From positions 4,342,501-4,406,500 of the forward strand of contig JAILWY010000027.1 in NCBI GenBank assembly GCA_022113835.1: a stretch of 64,000 nucleotides of DNA, given 5' to 3'. Numbering within the stretch: position 1 is the first letter of the stretch; each line of letters opens with the position of its first letter. Shown one piece after another: positions 1-13,000 of this stretch. Made by a program: the position numbers and the translations under genes. The notes beneath the pieces were generated by a model, which saw only the letters and a list, made by a program, of their open reading frames with translations, searched no databases and was not told the DNA's origin. Source of the stretch: Atopsyche davidsoni. Lineage: Eukaryota > Arthropoda > Insecta > Trichoptera > Hydrobiosidae.

Positions 1-3000
1 TTGCTGTTATGGATACCATTATTAGAATATGTATTAAATTCTATCTGGTAGAAGAAATGTAATCTCATAATATTTAAGATGTTAAAAGTTAAAAAGATGG
101 GATTTGAAAATATGTGCACATTAAAAGTTAAAAGACTTTTGGTACATTTTATGGATGATTTTATGAAGATTAAATCCCAAAAAGTTTAATCTTAGTACAT
201 TGTACTTTTAGAAAATAGCGTAGTACATATGTTTATGCTGACAAATTAATTATTAATTGACTGAAAATTACAATTAAAGTTAAATATCATTTAAATCAAA
301 CTAAGCGTGCTTACATATAAATATGTGAAAACACATAAAAGATTATTACAACCATCCTAAGATTCTATATAACATAAGAATGCGTAGACATTGATATTTT
401 ACATCAGAAAAATTCTAAAGAATAATTAGACGTAATATATATGTAAACTCAGTGTAAGTTACCCTCTGTTAAATTCTCTTATCATAATATTTCCTCAAAG
501 ATTATGTATCAAATAAATTTATGCCATAATATAACAGGAGGTGGAAATTATTATTCGCACCTGTGATTGTAAATTTTAATTAAATTTATGTGCCTTCCGT
601 CCATTGTAACATTTATTATTTTAACCTGATATGTACGAGGGTCAAAAGAAAACTTTTCAACATGCAGACTTTAAATTTTCCTTAAGCATATAATTATTTG
701 TATCTTAAGTGTTGCGTTTAGAGTTTTTGAATAATTCATACTTTGCTCCATTGTAGATTATATTTTGTGACATTTTATATCTTCTATTAACTATATTTTC
801 AACTTATCTTTTGCTCAGCACAAACTAGTTTCAAAGTTTTCAGTCGGTACTGAAAGGGTACGTTATAACAATCTACCGAAGAGCTCCAGCTGATATATCC
901 AGTATTTAAGTTTTATGATAGTATGTTTACTGAACAAACATAAAATAATATAAGCATTAGCATAATAAACCTATACTTATAATCTTTTAGCTAAGCAGTT
1001 CATAATTTGGTAAAATTAATTCAACGCAACTGATACGTTTACTGAATTGTTATTACAATGTGGTAATAGCATTTTTTTTTTCAGGAAATGGATCTTCAAA
1101 ATACATTTAACAAATAAAATACTAAGCTAAAACGCATTTTTGTATAGGACTTGGTTCGTAAGCAATAATATCACAACAAAAATATTAGATGTACATGTAC
1201 ATATATAAATACATTTAGAACAACAATAATATACAATAGTACATAATATAATATTTTCGATATGTTTTATATTCAGCACATTTTAAACCTTACAAATAAG
1301 CACCTACAACCTTAACTAGTGATATGTTTGGATATTCTTGATCTGATATGTATCCCATTGATATGTTTAATTTACAAATACTTAAAATCAATTCTTATTT
1401 GTATATATTTTTTAAATGATATGTTACAATTTAATTACAATATGCACTAATCCAATTTTGATAAGTCTATTTAATATATGAATTTGCAACGGCCACAAAA
1501 TTTTCAGTGAATTTAAATACCTTTGGTATATTAGCCGACCAAAAGGCAGCATTTATATTTTTAAATGAGTATAATAAGATCAAGGCTCATGAAGTTTAAA
1601 TAGTAAATAATAATAAAAATAATGTGAATATTCATGTTGCCCTTTGCATTGTGTGCTGCTTTTAGAAATAATATAAGTTAAAGTAACTTTAATATTCTAA
1701 AGAAATAATTGTTTTGAGAAAGTACCCACAAGTATATTGAGATTTTTTTAACCCAATGCTTGTAAACAGTTATCAATGAATTCAACATTTATTTTTATTC
1801 GTTTAATATTTTCCAATCATTATTATTCAAGATCAAAGTGTAAGTATTTTTATGTAGAAAATAGTAATAATTCTTAGTATATTTTTTTCAGTCAGTAACT
1901 GTTAGCAACTCGGTACTCGGGTTCAAATCGGTACAAAAAATTGTGGTTATTTTAAACACTCGTTTCATTTAGAATATATATATATCCATTAATTTGGAAA
2001 AAAGTTAATTTCTTTTGTATATTATTAAACATATCAGTTTATATATGTCAAGTAAGTCAAAAAAGATATTTTTTTGATCCAATTGGTTAAAATAAATTTA
2101 GAGCGTATTTTTTCATAAGACCATATAGTTGTTTTGTTACAATAAAATGATTATATAACAATGGCAATAAAACATTCATTGCATGGACATAAACATCACA
2201 ATAAGGATACATCACATCGAGGTTACAAAATCAAAATAAATAAATTACTATCTATATATCACAAAATCGTATATAATTTATTAAAAAATCAATTTTAAGC
2301 TTTTATAACACCTTGCTTTTTTAATTTGAAAATTTATCAAACAATTTCTTGAGTATCAGTAGTTTTTTTTACCCTTTTACTGTAAATATTTATCACTTTT
2401 TTAATATCTTGGGACAATGTACATAGGTACTATAATACGTGCTTTACATTGTCTTAAAATTAAAAATTAGAGTACACCAATTTTGAGGCTATATCAATGT
2501 CTATTTTTATAATTTTATTATTTGATATGCATACTTTTTTCAAAAGACGTTCATAATCACAGAAAATGTATCAATTAATTTTTAAATTATCATCAATGTG
2601 ATAAAAAATTCTTCAGCATTGAATTCACATAAAGCGTCCGCTTTACAGATATATCTTTTAAAAAGAGTTTATGAAGTGATTGGTTATATTTTTAAATACC
2701 TGTGGGTACTTTACTTATAATGAAAATATTTCTAGACCAAACTCATAAATATTAAGCGATTAATTAATAAGACGACATGAAGAACAATCAATGCACATCC
2801 AAAAAGATCATAAGATGCCCATATAATATATTAACAAAGGTGGTTCCACAAAACATGGGTGCTTTAGAAAATTAGTTTTGGCTACTTAATTGTTCAATAT
2901 ATATTTATTCACTAGTCGATTTTATTCACGTAATTGAAAATAAATGTATTTTATACAATAATTTAAAAAACAAACACTCAAGTAAGCAAATTGATCCGTT

Positions 3001-3870
3001 GCCAGAATGTTAAATAGCACAATGTTGCTTCAATATATTAATATTTTTACTTTTGTCAACAGTTTAAATTGCGTGGAGTATACATTTTTTAAAAATATTA
3101 TAAGCAAAATATTTGGATTTTATACATACTATTCTGTTAAGGATGATTTCATCACATTTCATTCTCATTATATTTTCACATTCACCATAAACTTTATCAG
3201 GTGTGCTAATGTAAATACAAATCAGGTAACTTCTGACCTTCGGGACATTCAATGCGTTTTTATTATCATATAAACAACATATTCAGAGTTTAATTTCAAG
3301 ATGTGCCGTTATTCATGCCGATGTGAATATAATATCAATTTTGGTATCTGTATAAAATTAAATGATATCAAAGAAAAAATTCTAAACAGTACAATAAATA
3401 GTAAGCTTAAAGTTTTATCATTAAAGTGAATAGATTATCACTACTGGCAACATGATATGTTTAATTATCACCTATGCATTAATATTATTAGACGTTCGTG
3501 TCCATGTTTTTAATTTCTAGGTAGGTACTTTGCTCATGTATTCCTTCAAAAGGAGTTAATATATAATCTAATAGACATTTAAGAAAATGTAACAATAAAG
3601 TGATATGTAGACATAGGCATTTGACTAATAATATACATAGTTATATATATTTAAATAACATCAATGTGTAAATAAACTATTAATCTAATATAAATATAGG
3701 ACATCAAACTAACAACAAATTCGCATTTTTTAATTTCACTGATATGTTTAACTTCATAAGCAATCATTGCAATTTTCGAAAGATTTTTAACCTATTTTTT
3801 AAATGCTATAAAACAGTTTATAAAAATTTCATGTAGATTCAAGATAATTGCAAAAGTTGAGAGATATGTA
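1..3870. other. 3' flank of ChAT
   Basis: Very AT-rich, probably ChAT 3' UTR followed by intergenic DNA. No protein family resemblance in its short frames. It contains copy 1 of the dispersed repeat and a possible tRNA-SINE box B near 1919 (GGGTTCAAATCGG). The word TGATATGT recurs eight times. Confidence 0.5.
971..1069 (+). repeat. Dispersed repeat, copy 1
   Basis: Partner of 5999-6079, located in the ChAT 3' flank; longer by a 12-nt segment (TTTACTGAATTG). Non-coding. Confidence 0.75.
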
Positions 3871-3876
3871 TTTATT
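3871..3876 (-). terminator. Candidate poly(A) signal overlapping the ChAT stop codon
   Basis: AATAAA on the minus strand overlaps the TAA stop (GAATAAATA). Other minus-strand AATAAA hexamers lie downstream at 3258-3263 and near 2904 and 2922. Whether the overlapping one is used cannot be told from sequence; the downstream ones would give a 3' UTR of 0.6-1 kb. Confidence 0.3.
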
Positions 3877-4081
3877 CTTTCTTCGTCGTTTCGAACAGCG
3901 CTCGCATTGAATCGAGAGCCTCTTCCAATAATATGGCAAACTTCCCGGTGTCTGTGATGTCCGAGGAATGGAAAGACGAGAGACAAAAAACTATGTCATC
4001 AGGATGGGGATTGTAACTCGCCCCATAGCCGTCCGGAACCACAGGTCCATAGCCCATGTAACTGTCTGTAGAGCAAGCTAC
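3872..4081 (-). CDS. ChAT: ChAT exon 12 (last coding exon)
   Basis: 69 codons and a TAA at 3874-3872; acceptor TTTGAGCAG|GTAGCT (4083-4082). It encodes [20 protein letters not shown], then [17 protein letters not shown] and a charged C-terminus ending ETTKKE. The [11 protein letters not shown] segment is invariant in the family. An upstream in-frame AG (GAG, 3 nt before) forms a NAGNAG-like pair, but GAG is a poor acceptor. Confidence 0.96.
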   Translation of the reverse strand, partial: VACSTDSYMGYGPVVPDGYGASYNPHPDDIVFCLSSFHSSDITDTGKFAILLEEALDSMRALFETTKKE

Positions 4082-7000
4082 CTGCTCAAAAAATACAAAC
4101 TGCTATTAGAATCAAAGTATTAAATAAACTTATCCACATATTAAATTTGTAAAACAATGTTTAACATGCTCCGATCTGATTAATATGATTTTTATATGCC
4201 AAAATATCAGACCTTGAAGCAAAAAAGTATTTTGGACTAACAACCATCGAGTGTATTACTACAGTATTTGTATAATCTTATATGCGTTTTGGTAAGACCG
4301 ATTGTATTTATATACAAATCTAAACTGGTAGATAAAATCGATACGTAGCCTCTCCTTCTCGGGTAATATTTAAATATTGAAAATTGGAGATGAATATACT
4401 TTGATCTTCTACAATGCACTATCATATCAAATATATAATATAAAAATAATGAGATTTAACATTAATATGTTTAAATGATGAATAGAGATAAAGCCTCCTC
4501 ACACAGGTAACTTTTCAATTGTTGAAATATTTTGATTGAGACATATAAGTGTATGATGCTTCATTTTGAGAGAGAAGGAAGAGTTTACAACAATTAAAAA
4601 GAGCATGTTGATATGCTCAAGGGATTATTTAATTGCTTGTAGTGTATATGTACAGCTTTTTAGTAAACAATGACGGTGTGCTTACCATAAATAAAAGCAT
4701 CTTGTAAATTAACTATTAATATGCTCAGTAAAAAAGTTATCGGTGAATAAGAGATTTTCATAAAATAAATAATAATTAATTTGCCTTACTTGAATTGATA
4801 TCATGCGCAGAGTACAATAATAATCCAATGAGTGATGTTTCAAAATAAAAATGATATGAAACATGAATAAACAATCTGAAAACAAACAATGAGATGGTAA
4901 AAAGAATTATGAATTGTTAACATAAATTTATGTGTTAATGTATTTATTAAGTAATATGGAAAGATCGAACTGAAAGATTGTCGACTTTATAAATGACAAA
5001 CATGGATTCACACGTAGGACTCTTCACACACAAAGTTTTGTATAATAAGAAACGTGTTAATAATTGTTACTGACTAACTAGTGACCTGAGGTATACAAAC
5101 ATTGAGCACAACGCTGATGATTTTAGTTAGTAATATGTTTTCTTGGGTAGCTTTATGTGCGAGGAGCCCTACTTAAGGAATGAAAGTGATGGTATGAAAA
5201 ATAAATAAGAGATAAATTATAAGCTACTAAACAGACTTTCACAAGAATATAGCTTTGTGATAAGAATAAAAATCTTCCATACCTGACTAGTGGAAAGCTT
5301 GAAACAGATGGAAGTCTTGTAAGTTTCATCAGTGAAGAGTTCCGGAAGCCGGCCGTTGTAGATCTCACGGGTCATCTCCCGCAGCCCCAGGAGATGGTTA
5401 TCTATTCCCTGGCCGAGAATATTTTGAACCATCGTGTCTGTCTGCTTCTTTACAGCTAGTTCGAAGAGTTCCATCTTTTTTTGTTCCTGAAACCGTATCA
5501 CACAATAATTAATATTTTTATATGTCTTCAATGATTTCATGACACCATTGCTTACGTAGGCCTGCTTAAGTTAACGTCTCCACATGATAGTTATTATTAT
5601 GGTAGATACTGTGTTATGGTTCCATATAGAATACTGAATAGATATCTTTTTAAAGCAATGTCAATGAGAATATTCCACTCAAGGTTATGATAAACAGGAA
5701 ATAGTCACCGAGTATAGACTGAAGGTGACCTTGCGGGAGGGGTGCTGGTTGCGGTCAGCGCACATGGCCTCGGCCCAGCGCTGAGCTTCTCCGCTGGCCG
5801 AGCGGATGTTGTCAACGCGTCCCTGCAAGAAGCGCCTCACAGACGCAGACTCGTACGTGGACACCAGATGTCCATACATGCTGCAAGCACAATGTGGAAA
5901 GGAGTGTGTTGTTCAAATATAAATACCTAGAGTGTTTATTATTTAATTTAAATAATCAATATATAGATATATTTTATACAATGTAGAATAAAGTAATACC
6001 TATAACCCTTTAGCCAAGCAGTTCATAATTTGATAAAATTAATTCAACGCAGCTGATACGTTATTACAATGTGGTAATAATAATAAGTAGCTAGAGTGTT
6101 TATTATTCAATTCAAATGACCATAATATATTTTATACAATGTAACAATTAATGCTTGTGTATATAAGTGTAAAGCATTGGGTAGTTGATAATGTTGCTGT
6201 AAATGATTTAATTTATATAAATAAATAAAATTATTATGTGAAAAATAGGGTTATGTGATTTAAAGTTTTCAACAACTTTTGAAAGTTCATTAGTTCGCCG
6301 TACTCTGCGGCAAACTATCGAATATTCTCTCACCGTGTTGTAGCCCTGGAAGTAACCGACCAACCCTTCAGCACACGATTCATTATTTACTTCTCAATTT
6401 CAGTAGGAAGTGACCCGCGCCCCTTGGAGATAAGCGACCCCGCTTATACGCGAATGTCACGCGAGCCGGGAATCAAGCAACCCCGAGCACGCCAATGGCC
6501 AACAAACTGCCCCGACGTGAAGGGCTGCGGCCTGATAATAGCATTTTAGCTACCAGCCACATTATCATGCATTCCATTTACGGGAATATAATAAAAATCA
6601 TTACATTCAAATGTATTGCTTTTTATTATTGTTTTTTTAAATTACCTGTAATAAGTAAGCTGCAGAGCCAGCTGTATGAAAGCATCGGGGCTGACGCGAC
6701 AAGATTTGATGAAATTCTTGCCATATCCCTTGTAACGATACACGTAAAGGTCCAAATCTTCAACAAGTCTGCAATAAGAGTAAAATAAATTAAAACTTTT
6801 ATTATGTATACCAGTGCTTCTCAGAGTGGTCCCTACGGATTCATTCTATCATTCAGGGGGTCCTTAGAAAATTAAAATCGATTTGGGGGTCCCTGAACAA
6901 CGTCAGGGGGTCCGCGCAAGGTTTAATATAAAATTAAAAAAATGGTGACACATTTTTATTAATATGGAAGTTAAAATAAATAACAATGAATACATTATTA

Positions 7001-10000
7001 GCGATTTTTAAAATATAAAAAAAGACAGGTGCATAAAATACAAGTAATAACAGGCATCACGGTGGGTCAGGTAGGTTAATACAGGAACGCAATAGAGTCG
7101 ATACTTGCACCAACTAGACTATAATATTAATTTATGTAGTTTTTCACCCAGGGTCCGTAGGCAAGTTTTGACTATGAAAGGAGGTCCGTGGGCAAGTTTT
7201 GACTATGAAAGGAGGTCCGTGGGCATGTTTTGACTATTAAAGGGGTCCGTGGGTCAAAAGAGTTTGAGAGTATACGAATGAAATTAAAAATGTCATTTGG
7301 TCGTTCTGCAGGTGCTTTTTCTCGTCAGGTGACCATCTCACTGTGTCTCCGGGTCTTTCTACATCGCAGTTTGGTGTTTGAAGGAGACGTCTGCGTGTTG
7401 CTGCTTTCCTTAGGATATCAACAGGAATCAGATGCTGACCTATCGACATCGGTGGCAGCCTTCCGCAAAGCCTGGCTGACGGGGAGGCTGAGGTCCCACT
7501 GCAGACGCTCGGGGGGCGGCAGGTGGACGGGGGCTGCCCGAGGGGAGGGCGGAGGCCCGTCCGCGCGTCCCAGGAGCGTCTCCATCAGCCGCACCACGGC
7601 CACACCCTCGGCTGGAGAGTGCTCGTAGCACAGGCCGCAAGTGCCGTCGCTGGATATTATAAGCTGAAAAAAATAATTATTAAATTTAAAACATATATTA
7701 CATATAACAGACCCCAATTTTTTTTAATACATTTTTTTGTCTATGAATTTTGCCCAACAATTTGGAAAAAATATTTTACATTCTGGCAACTCATATGGTT
7801 ATAAATTTAAATTCGGAATATTGTCACACAAATTTCGTATTACATTCGTTTTCACGTGGCTTACTCGTAGAGGAAATACAATATAAGTATAATTTCTTTA
7901 CAGTTTTCAGCCTGTAAAAAGTGAATAAATATATGATGAATCCTGTTTTTTTTTTTTTATTAAAGTGTAATTATTCAAGGCTCAATTAGTGTTTTCCCGG
8001 TGATGGATTGAGATGCTTCTGAAAAGCAAATCGCCATGACAGAACTGTCAAATAAATTTGGCAATAATAGTTTGTTGGACTGTGCAAGCGATGTGATTAA
8101 TCCTTGGTTTGGGGGAGAATTTACTTTTTAACTTGTGAAATTTGCCGAGATTTTTTTTTAATAAAGTCGTGAAAGTAAATCTGTCAATAAACTGTAGTTT
8201 ATAGAGTGTCAGTGGGAAGGTTTCTCAAGTACCGGCTCACCTGGACTGTCTTGTCGAACCAGCGGTTTGGGGTATTGAGGCCGCTGCCTCCTCCGTGCAG
8301 GGTGTGATGGAGCATGCTGGTGTCGTCCCTGGTGGTGTGGTTTCTGGTCCACCCAGCCGGAAGAGGCTCGTCCAAGCACACGATGCACAGTGCTCCGGCT
8401 ATCAACTCCAGGTTCCGGCGGTTGGATTCGTCTACAAGCAGAAGTAAACGTAAGTTAGATTACTTATCCTTATATTACTTGTGGTCATCAGTAAAGAAAG
8501 AATTGAAGCATTAAGGGTTTCAAATATTTTTACACACAGCCTATGAATCGAAATTCATTGGTCAATGAACTCAAAATGTGTAACTTTATCTAACTGTGTG
8601 CGAGTTAAAATACAATCAAATATTGCATACCAAAGATGTTTTTAGAAATAACGAGTCTTGTATCATATTTTCAGTGCTTCTTTAACTCACCTAAGGCAAT
8701 AGTATTTTTATTTATTAATATGAGCAACACGATATCTAATAATAGAACGTATTTATTAACGCCACTAACAAATATTAAAATAGTTTGGAGTTGAGATTTT
8801 ATGGTTCCCTCGTCAGTAATGCGAGAATTAAAACAAGGGATACCAAACTAAAATCGAAAAAAATTCTTCTTTTGGTGCCTCTCTTCATTTGAGGTTAGTG
8901 GCCATTTCATCGAACATATATCTTTCCTGGGCTAGTCTCACTAATTCGGCCGTACTTCCAACTTCCAGCCACAGGCGTAAAATTTCGCCATCACGTAAGT
9001 TTCCTCTTTCCGATGTCCATTTTTCCTTCGAATTTTTCTTGGACAATCAACTGCAGAATGCTATATTTATTGTATCGAAAAATGTGACCAAAATAGGAAA
9101 TCTTACGTTCTGTGCAAGACTCTCTCATTCTTGACGCAATCAACCGAAAATAACTGTCAAAATTTAAGTTTAAAGAAAAATATGCGGGCTTCGGGGTTCT
9201 GGTAAGCCAGTAGAGCATGCGTAAAATAGTGATGATGCAGTGACCTTGGCACAGCTGATCCCTGGCATGGGCCCAGCTGTCTCGCGCCGCGGCGGTGAGC
9301 AGCCCCACGGGGGGTGGCGAGCGCAGGCCGGGCGCCTCGCTCAGCACGGCTGTGAACTGCTCCGACAGCTCCTGCTGCGTCAGCCTGCCGCGGTCTGATG
9401 CCTTCACCGGCACCACGTACAGCTGAAACATCAATACCCTGCTGCATACTCTGCCTGACAAAAAAAAACAATTATTCTGATCCAAAAACAACGTCGAGTG
9501 GTGAGAGTGGACCGGTAGATCTTACGTAAAAGTAAATATTTAGAGTTGGCGCACCTGGTTCCTGCAGGCCACGATGACGTGCTCGTCCCTGGTGTCGACG
9601 GTGTCTGGCGGAGGGCGAGGGATGGTGACGAGGCGGTCTTGGGGGCTGCCAGGCTCCCGGCACGAGCTCAGCAGGCGGTAGAACTGCTCCATGCACATGG
9701 GCTGGCCCTTTTCCCGCGACGTTGCACGCTCGATGGCCAACTCACACCTGATGGTCAATGATAAAGTCATCAAAACTCTTTCGGCTTTTCGTTGCTAGGC
9801 CGTCAAATATATAATTTAGTTAAACTCTCAATTGGTAAAATACGCGTTTATACTTCAACTACTATACTAGGATACTATAGAAACAGAAAATGAAGGGTAG
9901 AAGTCAAGGGCACAATTGAGTTGTAATTTAGTAGTGAGGCCGCACTATACCTGTCCAACATCTCCTTGTGCTCTACAATTCCATCCACCATCCTAGCCGC

Positions 10001-13000
10001 AAACTTGGCCTGGTCGTGCGATGTGAGAAACTGCCTCGGGGGGAACACCATGCCGGGGTTGGAGTTCACGGGGAGGGGCAGGCGGACGTCCATGTACATG
10101 TCTCGCAGCCAGTAGTCGTACACCTGAACGCAACGCATAATTCGGACAATCTTAAATTAGTATTCATATGTGACCAGTAGCTGCCTTCCCGCTATTCCCA
10201 TGCTGTTGCTTGTGCATGGCTGTCATTCTGTACGTGTGTAATGGAGTATTAGGCTTGGAATGATTGTGGAAGGATGTGTTCCGGAAGTACCTTGTCGTTG
10301 GAGGGGGAGGGGGAGGGTGGCCTGCTGAAGGAGTATCAGATCTAAACGCCACAGCTTTGTTAGGGAATATATAATATAATAATGTTATATTTGCAATACG
10401 CAGACATTTCCTTCCTTCGTGGCTCAGTGAAATGGTCGCCAACTTTCTATGAGGAGAGGCACTCAAAAAAGAAGAAGGTGGTGAAGCAGAATCAATGATA
10501 GCCGCTTCTGGGTTTTTCGAATTTAAATATGGGTAGTTTGGTGAGTCAGTCTCACCCAGTTGTCGCAGTTGTTGCGGCGCAGCTCGAGGGCGGCCTGGGC
10601 GCGCGCCCCGGGGCCTGCGGGGGCCCCGAAGGTGCGGACGAGGGCGCGCGCCCCCGCCAGCTGCGCCCCCGTGCACAGCGGCTCGAGCACCTCCAGGTAC
10701 CGCGACAGCGTCTGCTCCAACGCCGGCAGCGGAAGCTTCGGCAGCTCTATATTCTGCAACCGATATTCACCATGCGCTTAGACTGTGTTATCAACACCAC
10801 TTAATACATTACTAGAAATGTTGCCCGTCACAGAATGACGTATTCGATGAACGATGCAATAGTGTTTGTACATATGTTTGGCCGAACACTCGAACAGCTG
10901 GGTACTCGAATTTCAAAAAGACGCTGCTCACGTTTTCCTTCCAATTCGTTGCTTGACATTTGTGTCACATTTCGTGTCACAAACAACGCATCACTGTTCT
11001 TTATTTGAAAAATTCTAAATTTGAAATTCTCGCGGTGAACAACAGAATTCTATAATTCGTACATATTGAAACTCGCTAAAGCATATTTTATAGTTTTATT
11101 CAATTAGTTTATGAATTAAAATATTATCTTATCGTCTTGAAATTCGGCACATAACTGCGGAAAAATTTACTGACTTACATTCAAAAAATCAGCGTTCTAT
11201 CTTTTAAGATATTCTATAGAGAACCAATTTTTTTAAAAATTAAACATACATACACACACACACCCAATGGATATTATTATTATAGATACCTCGGCAAGAT
11301 TTACATTTTCAAATGCTTAGATAAATAACTTGACGATTCTCATTTTCGTAGGATTTGAGGTTCTTCCGAAGTTTCGGTCCCGGTATTATTGGGGCCACCA
11401 TCAGAGATGGGCTGCTTTTAATTATCTAAAGATAGCTCCAGTACCGATAGCAAAACGGCGGAAGTTTTAAAATACATAATTTATTTTATCGTAGTGATTA
11501 ATATATTACGGTTGTATAATTTTGAGAAGTTCTTGTACAGGGTTAGGCACTTACTTAAAACCTTACTTTAAGGGCTATTTTAAAATATTTGTCGTATTTA
11601 CAATAAACTCGTTTTGTATATACGACATATATTTTTAAATAACGTGTACGTTACGTTTCGTTACTTGTTTTGAAAGAATTTTTGTTTTGTTTCTCAATAA
11701 TAAATTTCAATTGTAAAATCAGAAAAACTAGATAAAACAGCAGAAGAGATTGATCTGTGTGCATTTTAGTATTCGTATTTTAGCTCAGATCAATATATTC
11801 TTGAGTATCTCCATAAACTCGTGTTTTCTTGTAGGTATGTTTAACTCTATTTGTAAATCTATCGCAACTACTAACGTTTTTTTAGGTTTACAAATATGTT
11901 CTATGTTCTGACCCTCGTTTACTATTAAGTGCCATTCTATCACCGAAGGATATAAGGAAATTATGAAAATTTCTGCTTGTGAGCGTTTTCGCCATTAAGG
12001 GCTTTATGAGACAGGGGAACTTAAAGTCTGTAGAAAAGTAAATTTCCAAAGTGAGAATCCAAAAAAGCTCCTGAAAGGCGAAAGACAAACAAAAATGTTC
12101 TCAATATTCGACCAAATATTGGCCATTCATTTTTACAAACTCAACATCTCTTAAATACATACATCGGTTTATATATTATCTTTTCAAGTTTGAGTCTGAA
12201 TAAACAAATAGTAGTACAAAAACAGATGACATATATATTACTAATATTGATAATAGTTGGCCGACTCGACTCTATGAAGGCTTTCCAAAAACCATTAAAT
12301 TCCAGCTCAATAAATATTAATCATAATATATAATGTAGGGTAGATTTTATATAAAAAAAATTATAATGTTATGTAAAGCTGTTCCACATCTACAAAACAA
12401 ACCCCTAAATAAAATGCAGAATCAACAAGCAACCCTACAAAAGTCCAACAGCCCTTCCGATAGCAACCGACAGATGCCACTGGCGGTTGAAAGGCTGCGC
12501 CGCAAAACGAGAAAATCAATGCAGGCGCTGCGGAGCACCACTCGGGGCTCTGCAGCCGCCAATCGCGCTTCCGGTGCCGCGGAAGTGGCGCTCACCGAGG
12601 CACTGCACACTCGCGGGGACGGGGCTCGGCCTCGCGGGGCCCGCCGGGCGACGCGCCCTCACCACGGAGCCCAACTACCCGCGGCGATCAATACCGCCTG
12701 CCCGCCGCCGCCGACTGCCGAGCCACCCCCGCGCCCGCCCCCCGGGACCACCCCCGGAGCCACCCCCGGGCCGCCCCCGGAGCCCGCGGAGCCCCGGGGT
12801 GGAGTCCGCGGCGCCAGTCACGGGCCGCGCTTCAGTTTTTAATTTGATTTTTTCGCATATCGCTATTTTGTTTTTGCCACCTAAATAACATTTGAAATTT
12901 GAAACTATAAAAAAAAAATATTATTTCTAAAATACACATTACTTGAATATATACTTGTGGGGTATCTATCTATCTACTATAATAATATCCATCGTGCGTA

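Noticed and set aside
7230..7628. 132-codon plus-strand frame
   Set aside because: Antisense shadow of ChAT exon 8 continued into a tandem repeat.
8991..9244. Extension of ChAT exon 6 beyond DQLCQ
   Set aside because: The joined exon 7 restores the family sequence ([11 protein letters not shown]); the extension is LINE-derived intron.
12366..12842. 158-codon Pro/Arg-rich frame on the plus strand
   Set aside because: Compositional by-product of the CpG block; no domain, no start context, breaks at the GC border.
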